64,000 bases of DNA from PALSA-1353 sp036267155 (GTDB lineage Bacteria > Planctomycetota > Phycisphaerae > Tepidisphaerales > Tepidisphaeraceae): the NCBI GenBank assembly GCA_036267155.1, contig DATAWP010000031.1, forward strand, positions 1-64,000. The letters are read 5' to 3'. Shown one piece after another: positions 16,868 through 24,910 of this stretch; the first letter of the stretch is position 1; each line of letters starts with the position of its first letter. The notes under the pieces were generated by a model. That model searched no databases and was not told where the DNA came from. It was given only the letters and a program-made list of their open reading frames with translations. Position numbers and translations under genes: made by a program.

Positions 16868-18271
16868 ATGCGCAATCGCAAAGCCTTTACCCTCGTAGAG
16901 TTGCTGGTCGTCATCGGCATCATCGCCATTCTGGCTGGGCTGCTTCTGCCGGCTGTGAACCGCATGCGCATCAGCGCCTCGATCACAGCCCAGAAGGCGG
17001 AGTTCCAGACGATTACGTCGGCCTTGGAACAATACAAAGCAGATTTCGGGGATTATCCGAGGAATGCGAATTTGCCGACGTGGAATACGCAGCAGCCCCC
17101 ACCGTCCGCGGCGCCAATTTATCTATCGCTGGCGACGGCATTGATTGGGCCGGGGCCGGCTATAACGCAGGGGAGCGCTACTAGCTTGCAAATTGGCGAT
17201 GGAAACGATGGGCCAGGGTTTCGCTGTCAGACTTCCGATGCGATTCCGGGCACGACTACCATCAGCGCAAGCGGCACCTCGGTAAATGTCAGTGCCAACT
17301 CGCAGTACACGGCGCAAGCCACGGCTTTCGCAAACAATTTCAGCACGGCGACTGAAGCTTCAATAACATTTTTCCCCACCACCGCTGATCCCTATGAAGA
17401 AACCATTGGGATAAAAAGTGCCACGCTTTCTGGTGCTACTTCGTTGACCTTGACGTTGACTTCACCAGCGTCCGCCTCGCACAACGGGACTTGCCTTGTA
17501 TTCACTCCCGGAGGAAAAGTCTGGGGCCCGTACATCTCCCCTGACAGTTTCAAAGTCGCGTATGTTCCGAAGATGGATATGAACGGTGTTGCGCTTGGCG
17601 GCTCTGGAGCGAGTCCTCCCATCGGCAGCTATGGCGAGCCAGTTCTGCTTGACCACTGGGGCCAGGTCATCCAATATTTCCCGACATACGGGCCGGTGAA
17701 CAATCGAACAAATGATTCGGTTTCGTATGCACCCGGATCAGCGGCGGCAACTGCGGTATCGGCTGGTCCGCTTTACGGATATTCTCAGCCAAAATCCATC
17801 GACACCAAGAACGGTCAAAACGCCATCTGGGATTCCCGCGACGGCGCGCCGTTTTTCAGCATCTGGACTGGATCGGGAATGGGAACAGCCTGGGCCGATC
17901 CGGTTTCTGGGACCGGCACCGTGTATTGCCAGCAGTGGCAGGATAACACTTCCGCGCCATATTTTTATCCGGAATTGGCCGTGCTGTGGATGCTTGGCGT
18001 TTCTCAGCCCTCGTCTCCCAGTTTCACCCCTGGCGCCGGCGGCAATGCGATTACCACCGCCGGCTCCGACAAACTCAGCTTCACCGGTCCCTTCATCCTG
18101 ATTTCCGCGGGACCCAACGGCCCTGCTGGCAGTACGAACAGCCTCGGCGGCTCGAACTTCGGCGGATTTTGCAATATGGTCGATCCAGCCACAGGCAATC
18201 CTCTTGCGCCAAATCTCCTGCAGCAAGCGTTCATCAACAGCGGAAATATCTACAATTTTGATCGGCAGTAA
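16868..18271 (+). CDS. Type II secretion/pseudopilin-like protein
   Basis: The N-terminus carries the prepilin-peptidase site and hydrophobic helix of type IV pilin-like proteins: basic leader MRNRKA, then FTLVELLVVIGIIAILAGLLLP with Glu at position 5 of the mature chain. The next 50 residues continue the helix with the GspG-like segment LEQYKADFGDYP. The remainder of the 467 residues is a Ser/Thr/Gly-rich globular domain, much larger than GspG, that I do not recognise. Many planctomycetes encode numerous such proteins; no secretion ATPase, secretin or peptidase gene is nearby. Confidence 0.8.
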   Translation: MRNRKAFTLVELLVVIGIIAILAGLLLPAVNRMRISASITAQKAEFQTITSALEQYKADFGDYPRNANLPTWNTQQPPPSAAPIYLSLATALIGPGPAITQGSATSLQIGDGNDGPGFRCQTSDAIPGTTTISASGTSVNVSANSQYTAQATAFANNFSTATEASITFFPTTADPYEETIGIKSATLSGATSLTLTLTSPASASHNGTCLVFTPGGKVWGPYISPDSFKVAYVPKMDMNGVALGGSGASPPIGSYGEPVLLDHWGQVIQYFPTYGPVNNRTNDSVSYAPGSAAATAVSAGPLYGYSQPKSIDTKNGQNAIWDSRDGAPFFSIWTGSGMGTAWADPVSGTGTVYCQQWQDNTSAPYFYPELAVLWMLGVSQPSSPSFTPGAGGNAITTAGSDKLSFTGPFILISAGPNGPAGSTNSLGGSNFGGFCNMVDPATGNPLAPNLLQQAFINSGNIYNFDRQ

Positions 18272-18279
18272 AGAACCGT

Positions 18280-18302
18280 CTGCAAATTAAAACAATTTGC
18301 AG
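18280..18302. terminator. Hairpin after the pseudopilin gene, possible operator
   Basis: CTGCAAATT (18280-18288) and AATTTGCAG (18294-18302) form a perfect 9-base inverted repeat with a 5-base loop, 9 bases after the stop codon at 18271. It is AT-rich for a terminator stem and has no U-run. Its half-site TGCAAAT recurs in the palindrome at 18390, so it may instead be a regulator-binding site. Confidence 0.4.
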
Positions 18303-18389
18303 ATTCGGCGATTATCCCGCATTGAGCGATGGAGGCGAGCCGAGGACGGAGTGGGGTCGGACCATTTTCGGGGATCGGGGTGGCCTTCG

Positions 18390-18401
18390 TGCAAATTTGC
18401 A
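18390..18401. promoter_or_regulatory. Palindrome, candidate TetR operator
   Basis: TGCAAATTTGCA is a perfect 12-base palindrome about 80 bases before the TetR-family start at 18479. The same half-site occurs in the hairpin at 18280-18302. An autoregulatory operator is plausible by position only. Confidence 0.35.
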
Positions 18402-18478
18402 GTTGAAGGGTATTGCGCTTACCATGACCAACAGGTGAGTCGTTTTTTGTCGAAGTGCAACCTTTAGCCGCTTAAATC

Positions 18479-19051
18479 ATGAGGCTCAGGGACGAAAACA
18501 AACGAAAGTTGATCGTTCAGACCGCGGTCAGGCTTTTTTCCGAGCGGCCATTTAACAGGGTTCGGCTCGATGATGTGGCGGAAGCGGCTGGGGTCGGCAA
18601 AGGAACCGTCTACATCTATTTCAAGAATAAGGAAGAGCTTTATTACAGCCTGGTGTATGAAAGCTTCGTAGAATTGGTGGCGCGGCTTCGCGGCCAGCTT
18701 GCCCAGCCGATGAGCCATCGCGAGAAGATCATGGCAATTGTTGACGGACTGGCGGATCATGGCATACGGCATCCGCAGCTTTTTGAAATCATGCGGACCG
18801 TTGCCATTCCCGACGCGTCCAGTGCGTGGGACGCCACGCGAAGGGAATTCTGCAAGGTGATCGAGGACGCCATTCGCGAAGGCATCGCCTCGGGCGAATT
18901 TACCGATGCGCACCCCGAACGGACCGGAATGTACCTCATGGCCATGGTCCGGGCCGTCCTGTTATATGGAACTCCGATCACCGATCCCAAGGATTTGGCC
19001 GGGCACATCTCGTCGATATTGCTTGGAGGGATTACCCGGAAAATCTCATGA
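18479..19051 (+). CDS. TetR-family transcriptional regulator
   Basis: The N-terminal helix-turn-helix reads LDDVAEAAGVGKGTVYIYFKN, the classic TetR DNA-binding element, at about residues 30-50. The C-terminal 130 residues form the ligand-binding helical domain, which is not diagnostic. At 190 residues it has normal family size. Its stop overlaps the start of the MacA-like gene by 4 bases (ATGA), so it heads the efflux operon and probably represses it until a substrate binds. Confidence 0.92.
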   Translation: MRLRDENKRKLIVQTAVRLFSERPFNRVRLDDVAEAAGVGKGTVYIYFKNKEELYYSLVYESFVELVARLRGQLAQPMSHREKIMAIVDGLADHGIRHPQLFEIMRTVAIPDASSAWDATRREFCKVIEDAIREGIASGEFTDAHPERTGMYLMAMVRAVLLYGTPITDPKDLAGHISSILLGGITRKIS

Positions 19052-20388
19052 CTAAGACGTTGACCATCGTATTTGTGGCAGCGGCGGTGGCGGCGTCGGC
19101 CGGCGCGGCGATGGTGCTTCACCAGCGTGACGCCAAGACTGCCGCGACGCTTCCCACTGATTCATACACCGCTGCCGCGACTCGATCGGACATCGTTGAG
19201 GCCGTTTCCGCCACGGGACCGGTCGCATCCAACCTGGACGTGCAGATCAAGTGCCGCGCCTACGGCGAAGTGATCAAGCTTCCATTCGACATTAGCGACA
19301 AGGTCAAGAAAGGCGATCTGCTGATCCAGCTCGATCAGAAGGATGAGAAGGTTCTTTACGACCAAGCGGTCGTAACTCTGGAGCAATCGCAGTCCAAGCT
19401 GAAGGAGGCACAGGAAACCGAGCGGATGGGAGAGCTGGATCTGAAAACCGCGACGGAGCAGGCGGATGCCAACATTATTTCCGCCCAGGTCAAGGAGACG
19501 AATCTGCAAAAGCTGGCCGCGCGGCAACAACAATTGTTGACGCAAACGCTGGCCGCTCCCCAGGATTTCGAAACCGCCCAAACCAACGCGGCCCAGGCCG
19601 TGGCCGATCTTGAGGCCGCCAAAGTCGCCAAGGAAGAGTTGAAGAGCCAAGAGGTCGCCCTGGAGGTAAAGAAGGAGGATGTTGAGCTGGCCAGACAGCA
19701 GGTCGAACTCGACACCATCTCGCTGCAGAACGCCAAGCAGCAGATGGATTACACGACGGTCGTCTCGCCGATGGACGGCGTGGTCTCGGACCTGGAGACG
19801 CAGATGGGAATGATCATTTCCTCGGCCATCAGCAACGTCGGCGGCGGGACGAGCGTCATGACCATTTCGGACATGTCGCATATCTTCGTGCTGGCCAGCG
19901 TGGATGAAAGCGACATCGGCGGAGTCGTCGTGGGGCAGGATGTCGATATCACGGCGGACGCGTTTCCCGGCAAACATTTTTCCGGAAAAGTCGTTCGCAT
20001 CGCCACGCAGGGCGTCAATACCAGCAACGTCGTGACCTTTGAGGTGAAGATCGATGTCACCAGCGACAACAAGGCGCTGCTTAAGCCGCAGATGACCGCC
20101 AATGTGGAGATCATCGAATCCAGCGAGCACGATGTGATTACCGTTCCGATGATGGCGATCGTGCGCAAGCAGCAAAAGACGTTCGTCACGATCGTCAAGC
20201 CGGACGGCTCGACCGAGGATCGCGAGGTGGAGATCGGCATCAACGACGGCGAGAACCAGGAGATTGTTTCGGGCCTTTCCGGCGGTGAGCAGGTCCTGGT
20301 CTTCAAGGGCGATTCCAACAGTTCCTGGTCGAACACGGGGCGCAAAATTCCCACCAGCGCAGCCATGCCGGGCAGAGGGAAACGCTGA
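19048..20388 (+). CDS. MacA/HlyD-type periplasmic adaptor
   Basis: The 446-residue protein links an inner-membrane ABC transporter to an outer-membrane channel. It has an N-terminal signal/anchor (TIVFVAAAVAASAGAAMVL), a lipoyl half-domain (YGEVIKLPFDISDKVKKGD), a long coiled-coil hairpin rich in Gln, Ala and Lys (about residues 100-235), the returning lipoyl half (VVSPMDGVVSDLE) and beta-barrel and membrane-proximal domains. I chose the ATG at 19048, which overlaps the TetR stop; a frame opening at 18826 is in the wrong place. The next gene starts on its stop codon. Confidence 0.9.
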   Translation: MTKTLTIVFVAAAVAASAGAAMVLHQRDAKTAATLPTDSYTAAATRSDIVEAVSATGPVASNLDVQIKCRAYGEVIKLPFDISDKVKKGDLLIQLDQKDEKVLYDQAVVTLEQSQSKLKEAQETERMGELDLKTATEQADANIISAQVKETNLQKLAARQQQLLTQTLAAPQDFETAQTNAAQAVADLEAAKVAKEELKSQEVALEVKKEDVELARQQVELDTISLQNAKQQMDYTTVVSPMDGVVSDLETQMGMIISSAISNVGGGTSVMTISDMSHIFVLASVDESDIGGVVVGQDVDITADAFPGKHFSGKVVRIATQGVNTSNVVTFEVKIDVTSDNKALLKPQMTANVEIIESSEHDVITVPMMAIVRKQQKTFVTIVKPDGSTEDREVEIGINDGENQEIVSGLSGGEQVLVFKGDSNSSWSNTGRKIPTSAAMPGRGKR

Positions 20389-21110
20389 TGATCCGCGCGG
20401 AAAATCTCGTGAAAACCTACGTCCTCGGCGGGCAGGTCGTGCATGCCCTGGACGACGTGAGCCTCGTCATCAACGAGGGAGAGATGGTTGCCATCCGCGG
20501 CCCATCCGGCAGCGGAAAAACCACGCTGATGCACATCCTCGGGTGCCTGGACCGGTGCGACTCGGGCCGATATTTTCTGGCCGGTCAGGACGTTTCCAAG
20601 CTGTCCAAAAATGCCCTCGCCGAGGTGCGCAACCGGCGCATCGGGTTCGTTTTCCAGAACTTCAATCTTCTTCCGCGGATGAGCGCGCTGGAGAACGTGG
20701 AGCTTCCGCTGCATTACGCGGGGCGTCATGACGCCCTCCGCGCCGCGCGTACCGCCATGGAAACGGTCGGACTGGCCGGGCGAAGCCATCACGAGCCTTC
20801 CCAGCTTTCGGGCGGGCAGCGGCAGCGCGTCGCCATCGCCCGCGCTCTGGTGACCGATCCGGCCATTCTCCTGGCGGACGAGCCGACCGGCGCTCTGGAC
20901 AGCAAGACCGGCGAGGAAATATTGGCGCTGTTCAAATCGCTCAACGCCCAGGGGCGCACGATCCTGGTCGTGACGCACGACGCCCAGGTGGCGGCGCACT
21001 GTCAGCGCGAGATCTATATTCATGATGGCAAGATTGCGGTTCCGCCGACAGGCGATCCGGCTGTCCACCAGATCGGCTCCGAAGCGGAACTTCTTCCGGA
21101 GGCCGTGTAA
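20388..21110 (+). CDS. MacB-type ABC transporter ATPase
   Basis: This 240-residue ATPase has Walker A (GPSGSGKTT, about residues 38-46), the Q-loop (FVFQNFNLLPRMSALENVELPL), the signature LSGGQRQRVAIARAL, Walker B (ILLADEPTGALD) and the H-loop (LVVTHDAQVA). The pattern with 'LDSKTGEEILALF' is that of the MacB/LolD class, which powers mechanotransmission rather than import. It starts on the adaptor stop codon (TGATG). The permease is a separate gene about 90 bases further on, so this MacB is split into two genes. Confidence 0.95.
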   Translation: MIRAENLVKTYVLGGQVVHALDDVSLVINEGEMVAIRGPSGSGKTTLMHILGCLDRCDSGRYFLAGQDVSKLSKNALAEVRNRRIGFVFQNFNLLPRMSALENVELPLHYAGRHDALRAARTAMETVGLAGRSHHEPSQLSGGQRQRVAIARALVTDPAILLADEPTGALDSKTGEEILALFKSLNAQGRTILVVTHDAQVAAHCQREIYIHDGKIAVPPTGDPAVHQIGSEAELLPEAV

Positions 21111-21128
21111 TGGATTTCACAAATTGCC

Positions 21129-21189
21129 AATTGCCTATTTCCTATTGCCTATTGAAACGCCGCCGATTGGCAATAGGCAATAGGCAATT
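21129..21189. repeat. Intergenic inverted repeat inside the efflux operon
   Basis: The arms 21129-21149 and 21169-21189 are complementary over 21 bases with one mismatch and consist of the tandem unit ATTGCCT and its complement. The repeat sits in the only gap of the MacAB-TolC operon, between ATPase and permease, where it could attenuate or process the transcript. Confidence 0.75.
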
Positions 21190-21203
21190 TGATTAGTGAT
21201 CCC

Positions 21204-22412
21204 ATGCTTTTCTGGATGATCGTCAAAGTCGCCTTCAAGAGCCTCATGGCCAACAAGCTGCGCTCCGTTCTGGCCATGCTGGGGATCATCATCGGCGTGG
21301 CGGCGGTGATTGCCATGCTGGCCATCGGCACCGGGGCCGAGCAGCAAATCCTCGACCGCATCAGCGCCATGGGGACCAACCTGCTGATCGTCCGCCCCGC
21401 TCCGCGCGGAACGGCCGGCGTCATTTCCGGAACACAACTCAATCTCACCGACGACGACGCCCGAGCCATTATCAAGAAAATCGACCACATTCACGCGTTG
21501 GCCCCAGTGGTCGGCCGGAGTTTTCAGATCAAATTCCTCAACCAGAACACCAACACGCAGGTCCTGGGCACGGCTCCCACGTACCTGCCCATCCGCGATT
21601 TTGAGATCGGCACGGGGAAAATGTTCACCGATTTTGACGTGGACCATTGGAACCGCGTCGCCGTCCTGGGACCTGTCACGGCTGCCAACCTCTTCGGATT
21701 CTCCGATCCGGTCGGGCAGACCATCAAAATCAACGGCATCAACTTTCGCGTCACCGGCGTGCTCAAGAGCAAGGGCGACGAGGGGTGGTACAATCCCGAC
21801 GATCAGATCATCGTTCCCTACACGGTTGCCATGCATGTGCTCCAGGGCGTGACGTATCTCCGCGAGATTGACGTGCAATGTGAAGCCGGCTCCGATCTCG
21901 ATTCGGTCCAGAGCGATATTTACGCCGTGATGCGCCAGCGGCACAAAACCATCCCCGGCATGCCCGACGACGTGATGATCCAGAACCTGGCTCAGTACGT
22001 GGACGCCTTCAGCGCCGCCGCGGCCACCTTCACCGTCCTCCTCGGCACGGTCGGGGGAATCTCGCTGCTGGTCGGCGGGATCGGGATCATGAACATCATG
22101 CTGGTCACCGTCACCGAACGGACGCGTGAGATCGGCATCCGAAAGGCCATCGGCGCCCGCGAGTTCGACATCCTCAGCCAATTTCTCATCGAAGCGATGC
22201 TCATGAGCGCCGTCGGCGGATTGAGCGGGATGGGATTGGGCATCGGCGCGGCGTGGCTGGTGGGGCGAGTCAGCCCCTTCCCCACCATCGTCCGGTTCTA
22301 TAGCATCGTTCTGGCTCTGGTGTTTTCCGCGGCCGTGGGAATCTTCTTTGGATTCTATCCCGCCACCCGGGCCGCCAAGCTCGATCCGGTCGAGGCGCTG
22401 CGGTATGAATGA
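21204..22412 (+). CDS. MacB-type ABC transporter permease
   Basis: The 402-residue permease has the MacB/FtsX-like design: one N-terminal transmembrane helix (LRSVLAMLGIIIGVAAVIAML), a large periplasmic domain with the repeat-like GTNLLIVRP motif, and three C-terminal helices including VGGIGIMNIMLVTVTERTRE and GIRKAIGA. I start at the ATG at 21204; a TTG at 21189 lies inside the repeat. The 3' end overlaps the start of the outer-membrane factor gene by 8 bases. Confidence 0.92.
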   Translation: MLFWMIVKVAFKSLMANKLRSVLAMLGIIIGVAAVIAMLAIGTGAEQQILDRISAMGTNLLIVRPAPRGTAGVISGTQLNLTDDDARAIIKKIDHIHALAPVVGRSFQIKFLNQNTNTQVLGTAPTYLPIRDFEIGTGKMFTDFDVDHWNRVAVLGPVTAANLFGFSDPVGQTIKINGINFRVTGVLKSKGDEGWYNPDDQIIVPYTVAMHVLQGVTYLREIDVQCEAGSDLDSVQSDIYAVMRQRHKTIPGMPDDVMIQNLAQYVDAFSAAAATFTVLLGTVGGISLLVGGIGIMNIMLVTVTERTREIGIRKAIGAREFDILSQFLIEAMLMSAVGGLSGMGLGIGAAWLVGRVSPFPTIVRFYSIVLALVFSAAVGIFFGFYPATRAAKLDPVEALRYE

Positions 22413-23856
22413 ATTGAAACCCTGGAAGATCACCATTCGCGCCGTGATAGGGCTGATGTGCCTGTTCGTCGCCGGCTGCGCAATCGATCAGAAAAAGGAA
22501 ATCGCCACGTATCGCAAGGTCATCGACGACAACAAGCCCGCTGCCGTGCAGATCGCGCCGGATCGCGTGGTCACGCTGACTGACGCCCTCAAGCTGGCCG
22601 TGCAAAACGAGGAGCAACTTTCGCTGCAAGGCGAAAATTATCTCCAGGCGCTTTTGACCAAGGACAAGACGTTTGCGAATTTTCTTCCCAACGTGAGCCT
22701 CTCGGCCGACTGGAGCTATACACATGAGGGCAGTCTGGGATATATCAACGGGACATCGGTTTCCTCGCCGCAGCAGACCACCGTTACCGTTCCAGGGCAG
22801 TGGAACCTGTTCAACGGATTCCGCGATTATTACGGGCTCAAATCGGCCGACCAATCCATCGAACAACAAAAACAACTGATCTTCGATGTGAAACAAACGG
22901 TCCTGCTGGACGTGGCTCAGGCGTATTACCAGGTTCTGACCAGCGAACAGTCGGTTGATGTGCTTTCCAATTCGCTCACGGCGCAGCAGGCAAACGTCAA
23001 GACTCTGGAGGAAGAATACCACGTCGGCGCGGCCCGGCGGCTGGATGTCGCCCAGGCGGAATCGGAAGCATCCGCGACCCGGGTGACTCTCCTGCAGTCG
23101 CAGGCCGACGTCCGCACCGGCCGGGCGATGCTGGCGTATCTGGTGGATGCTCCCATCCTGAATAATCCGCTGCGGGATGATTTCAATCCGCCGGCAAAGG
23201 TTCCGGCGCTGGATCAATGGATCGCGGTCGCCGAAGCCGGGCGGCAGGACCTCATCGCCGCCGATGCCGCCGTTCGCGCCGCCCGATACAACGTCGAAAT
23301 CGCGTTCGGCCAGTATTATCCAACGCTTGGGCTCAATACGACAAACGGCCTCCTCGAGCCGCCGTATCAGGCCGGCACGTTCTGGAACGCCCTTTTTAAC
23401 TTCAACATCCCGATCTTCACCGGCGGCTTGATCCGCGCCGAGGTGCGGCAAGCCTGGTCGCAATTTCGAAGCGCCGCACTCACGCAGGAGCAATTAAAGC
23501 GCGACATCGATCAGAATATCCGGGTCGCCTACGTCGATTTGGGCCTGGCCCACGACGAACTGGCCGAGCTTCAAACCGAGGTGTTGGCCTCTCGCGATGA
23601 GTATTATCTGGCTGAAATGCTGTACAAAAACGGCGGCGGGACATACCTGAACGTCTTGCAGGCGCAGGCCACGCTTGTTTCCACGCAGCTTCAACTCACC
23701 ACCGAGCAGTTCGCACAAAAGACCGCTTACTTCAATCTCCTTCGCACGGCCGGGGAGCTGAGCTACGCGTCGGTGACCTCCACCACGCGACCCTCCGAAA
23801 AGGCGATCACGCAACTCGCGACACAACCCGTCACCCAGCCCTCTAGCAGACCATAA
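22405..23856 (+). CDS. TolC-family outer-membrane efflux lipoprotein
   Basis: The protein starts with a lipoprotein signal ending in LFVAGC, so the mature chain should be lipidated at Cys. The rest of the 483 residues follows the TolC layout: VVTLTDALKLAVQNEEQL, then two related halves rich in Ala, Gln and Leu that form the helical barrel, each with strands of the outer-membrane barrel (for example LFNGFRDYYGLK and IPIFTGGLIRAEVRQA). It forms the exit channel for the MacAB pump encoded upstream. The start at 22405 overlaps the permease gene. Confidence 0.9.
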   Translation: MNELKPWKITIRAVIGLMCLFVAGCAIDQKKEIATYRKVIDDNKPAAVQIAPDRVVTLTDALKLAVQNEEQLSLQGENYLQALLTKDKTFANFLPNVSLSADWSYTHEGSLGYINGTSVSSPQQTTVTVPGQWNLFNGFRDYYGLKSADQSIEQQKQLIFDVKQTVLLDVAQAYYQVLTSEQSVDVLSNSLTAQQANVKTLEEEYHVGAARRLDVAQAESEASATRVTLLQSQADVRTGRAMLAYLVDAPILNNPLRDDFNPPAKVPALDQWIAVAEAGRQDLIAADAAVRAARYNVEIAFGQYYPTLGLNTTNGLLEPPYQAGTFWNALFNFNIPIFTGGLIRAEVRQAWSQFRSAALTQEQLKRDIDQNIRVAYVDLGLAHDELAELQTEVLASRDEYYLAEMLYKNGGGTYLNVLQAQATLVSTQLQLTTEQFAQKTAYFNLLRTAGELSYASVTSTTRPSEKAITQLATQPVTQPSSRP

Positions 23857-23861
23857 AACTA

Positions 23862-24878
23862 ATGGCCGGGCTCAAAGCACTTCTCGTCGGCGCCGGGGGA
23901 ATGGGGCAGGCGTGGGCCAAGAATCTCCGTGATTGCGCCGACGTGCAAACGGTGGGATGGATGGACATTCGCCCCGGCGCTGCGGCCGAGGCGATGGAGA
24001 AGCTGAAGATTTCCGGCGTTAAACCCTACGACGACCTTTCGAAATCCCTGTCGGAACTTCGGCCGGATTTTCTGGTGGATGTCACGATCCCCGAAGCGCA
24101 CCACGATGTGACGCTGGCCGCGCTGGGCGCCGGCGTTGCGGTGCTGGGCGAAAAGCCGATGGCCGATTCGATGGCCGCCGCGCGCGAGATGGTCGCCGCT
24201 TCCGAAGCGGCCGGCAAACTCTATATGGTCAGCCAAAGCCGCAGATACGACGCCCGCGTCCTGGCTTTCCGCAAGGCCATCGATCAGCACGCGGGACCGC
24301 TGGGAATTTTAACCAGCGATTTTTTTCTCGGGCCGCATTTCGGCGGATTCCGTGAACAGATGAACAGCCCGCTGCTGCTGGACATGGCCATTCACACGTT
24401 CGACAACGCCCGCCAGATCAGCGGCGCCGATCCTCTGGCCGTTTATTGTCACGAGCACAACCCCGCGTGGAGTTGGTACCAAAGCGGCTCAAGCGCCACG
24501 GCCGTTTTCGAAATGACCGGCGGACTTCAGTACACGTATCGGGGAAGCTGGTGCGCCCAGGGATTGAACACGAGTTGGCAATCGGAATGGCGGGCCTTTG
24601 GCCGCCGCGGCGCCGCGACCTGGGACGGCGAGCACGATCCCGTCGCTGCCCACGTCACGAGCGGCGAAGGTTTCATCCCGTCCACGGAAAAGATCACGGT
24701 CAAGTCCGATGAAAACGTCCCCAGCGGCATCGCCGGCTCGCTGCGCGAATTTCTCCACGCGTTGCCCACAGGCCGAACGCCGCAGGGCGAATGCCACGAC
24801 AACATCAAGAGCCTGGCGATGGTCTTCGCGGCCATCGAATCGGCCCAGACGGGCCGGCGGGTGCATATCCCAACGTAA
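23862..24878 (+). CDS. Gfo/Idh/MocA-family oxidoreductase
   Basis: The N-terminal Rossmann fold (LLVGAGGMGQAWAKNL) binds NAD(P), followed by VGWMDIRPGAA and the conserved GEKPMADS, whose Lys is a family catalytic residue. The C-terminal half matches the alpha/beta domain, with DMAIHTFDNARQI giving the conserved Asp and His. The substrate cannot be read; most relatives act on sugars or inositols. It lies 5 bases after the TolC gene, yet a functional tie to efflux is unlikely. Confidence 0.9.
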   Translation: MAGLKALLVGAGGMGQAWAKNLRDCADVQTVGWMDIRPGAAAEAMEKLKISGVKPYDDLSKSLSELRPDFLVDVTIPEAHHDVTLAALGAGVAVLGEKPMADSMAAAREMVAASEAAGKLYMVSQSRRYDARVLAFRKAIDQHAGPLGILTSDFFLGPHFGGFREQMNSPLLLDMAIHTFDNARQISGADPLAVYCHEHNPAWSWYQSGSSATAVFEMTGGLQYTYRGSWCAQGLNTSWQSEWRAFGRRGAATWDGEHDPVAAHVTSGEGFIPSTEKITVKSDENVPSGIAGSLREFLHALPTGRTPQGECHDNIKSLAMVFAAIESAQTGRRVHIPT

Positions 24879-24910
24879 ACCCGCAAGAAATCCGCTAGAA
24901 TCCCGGCATT

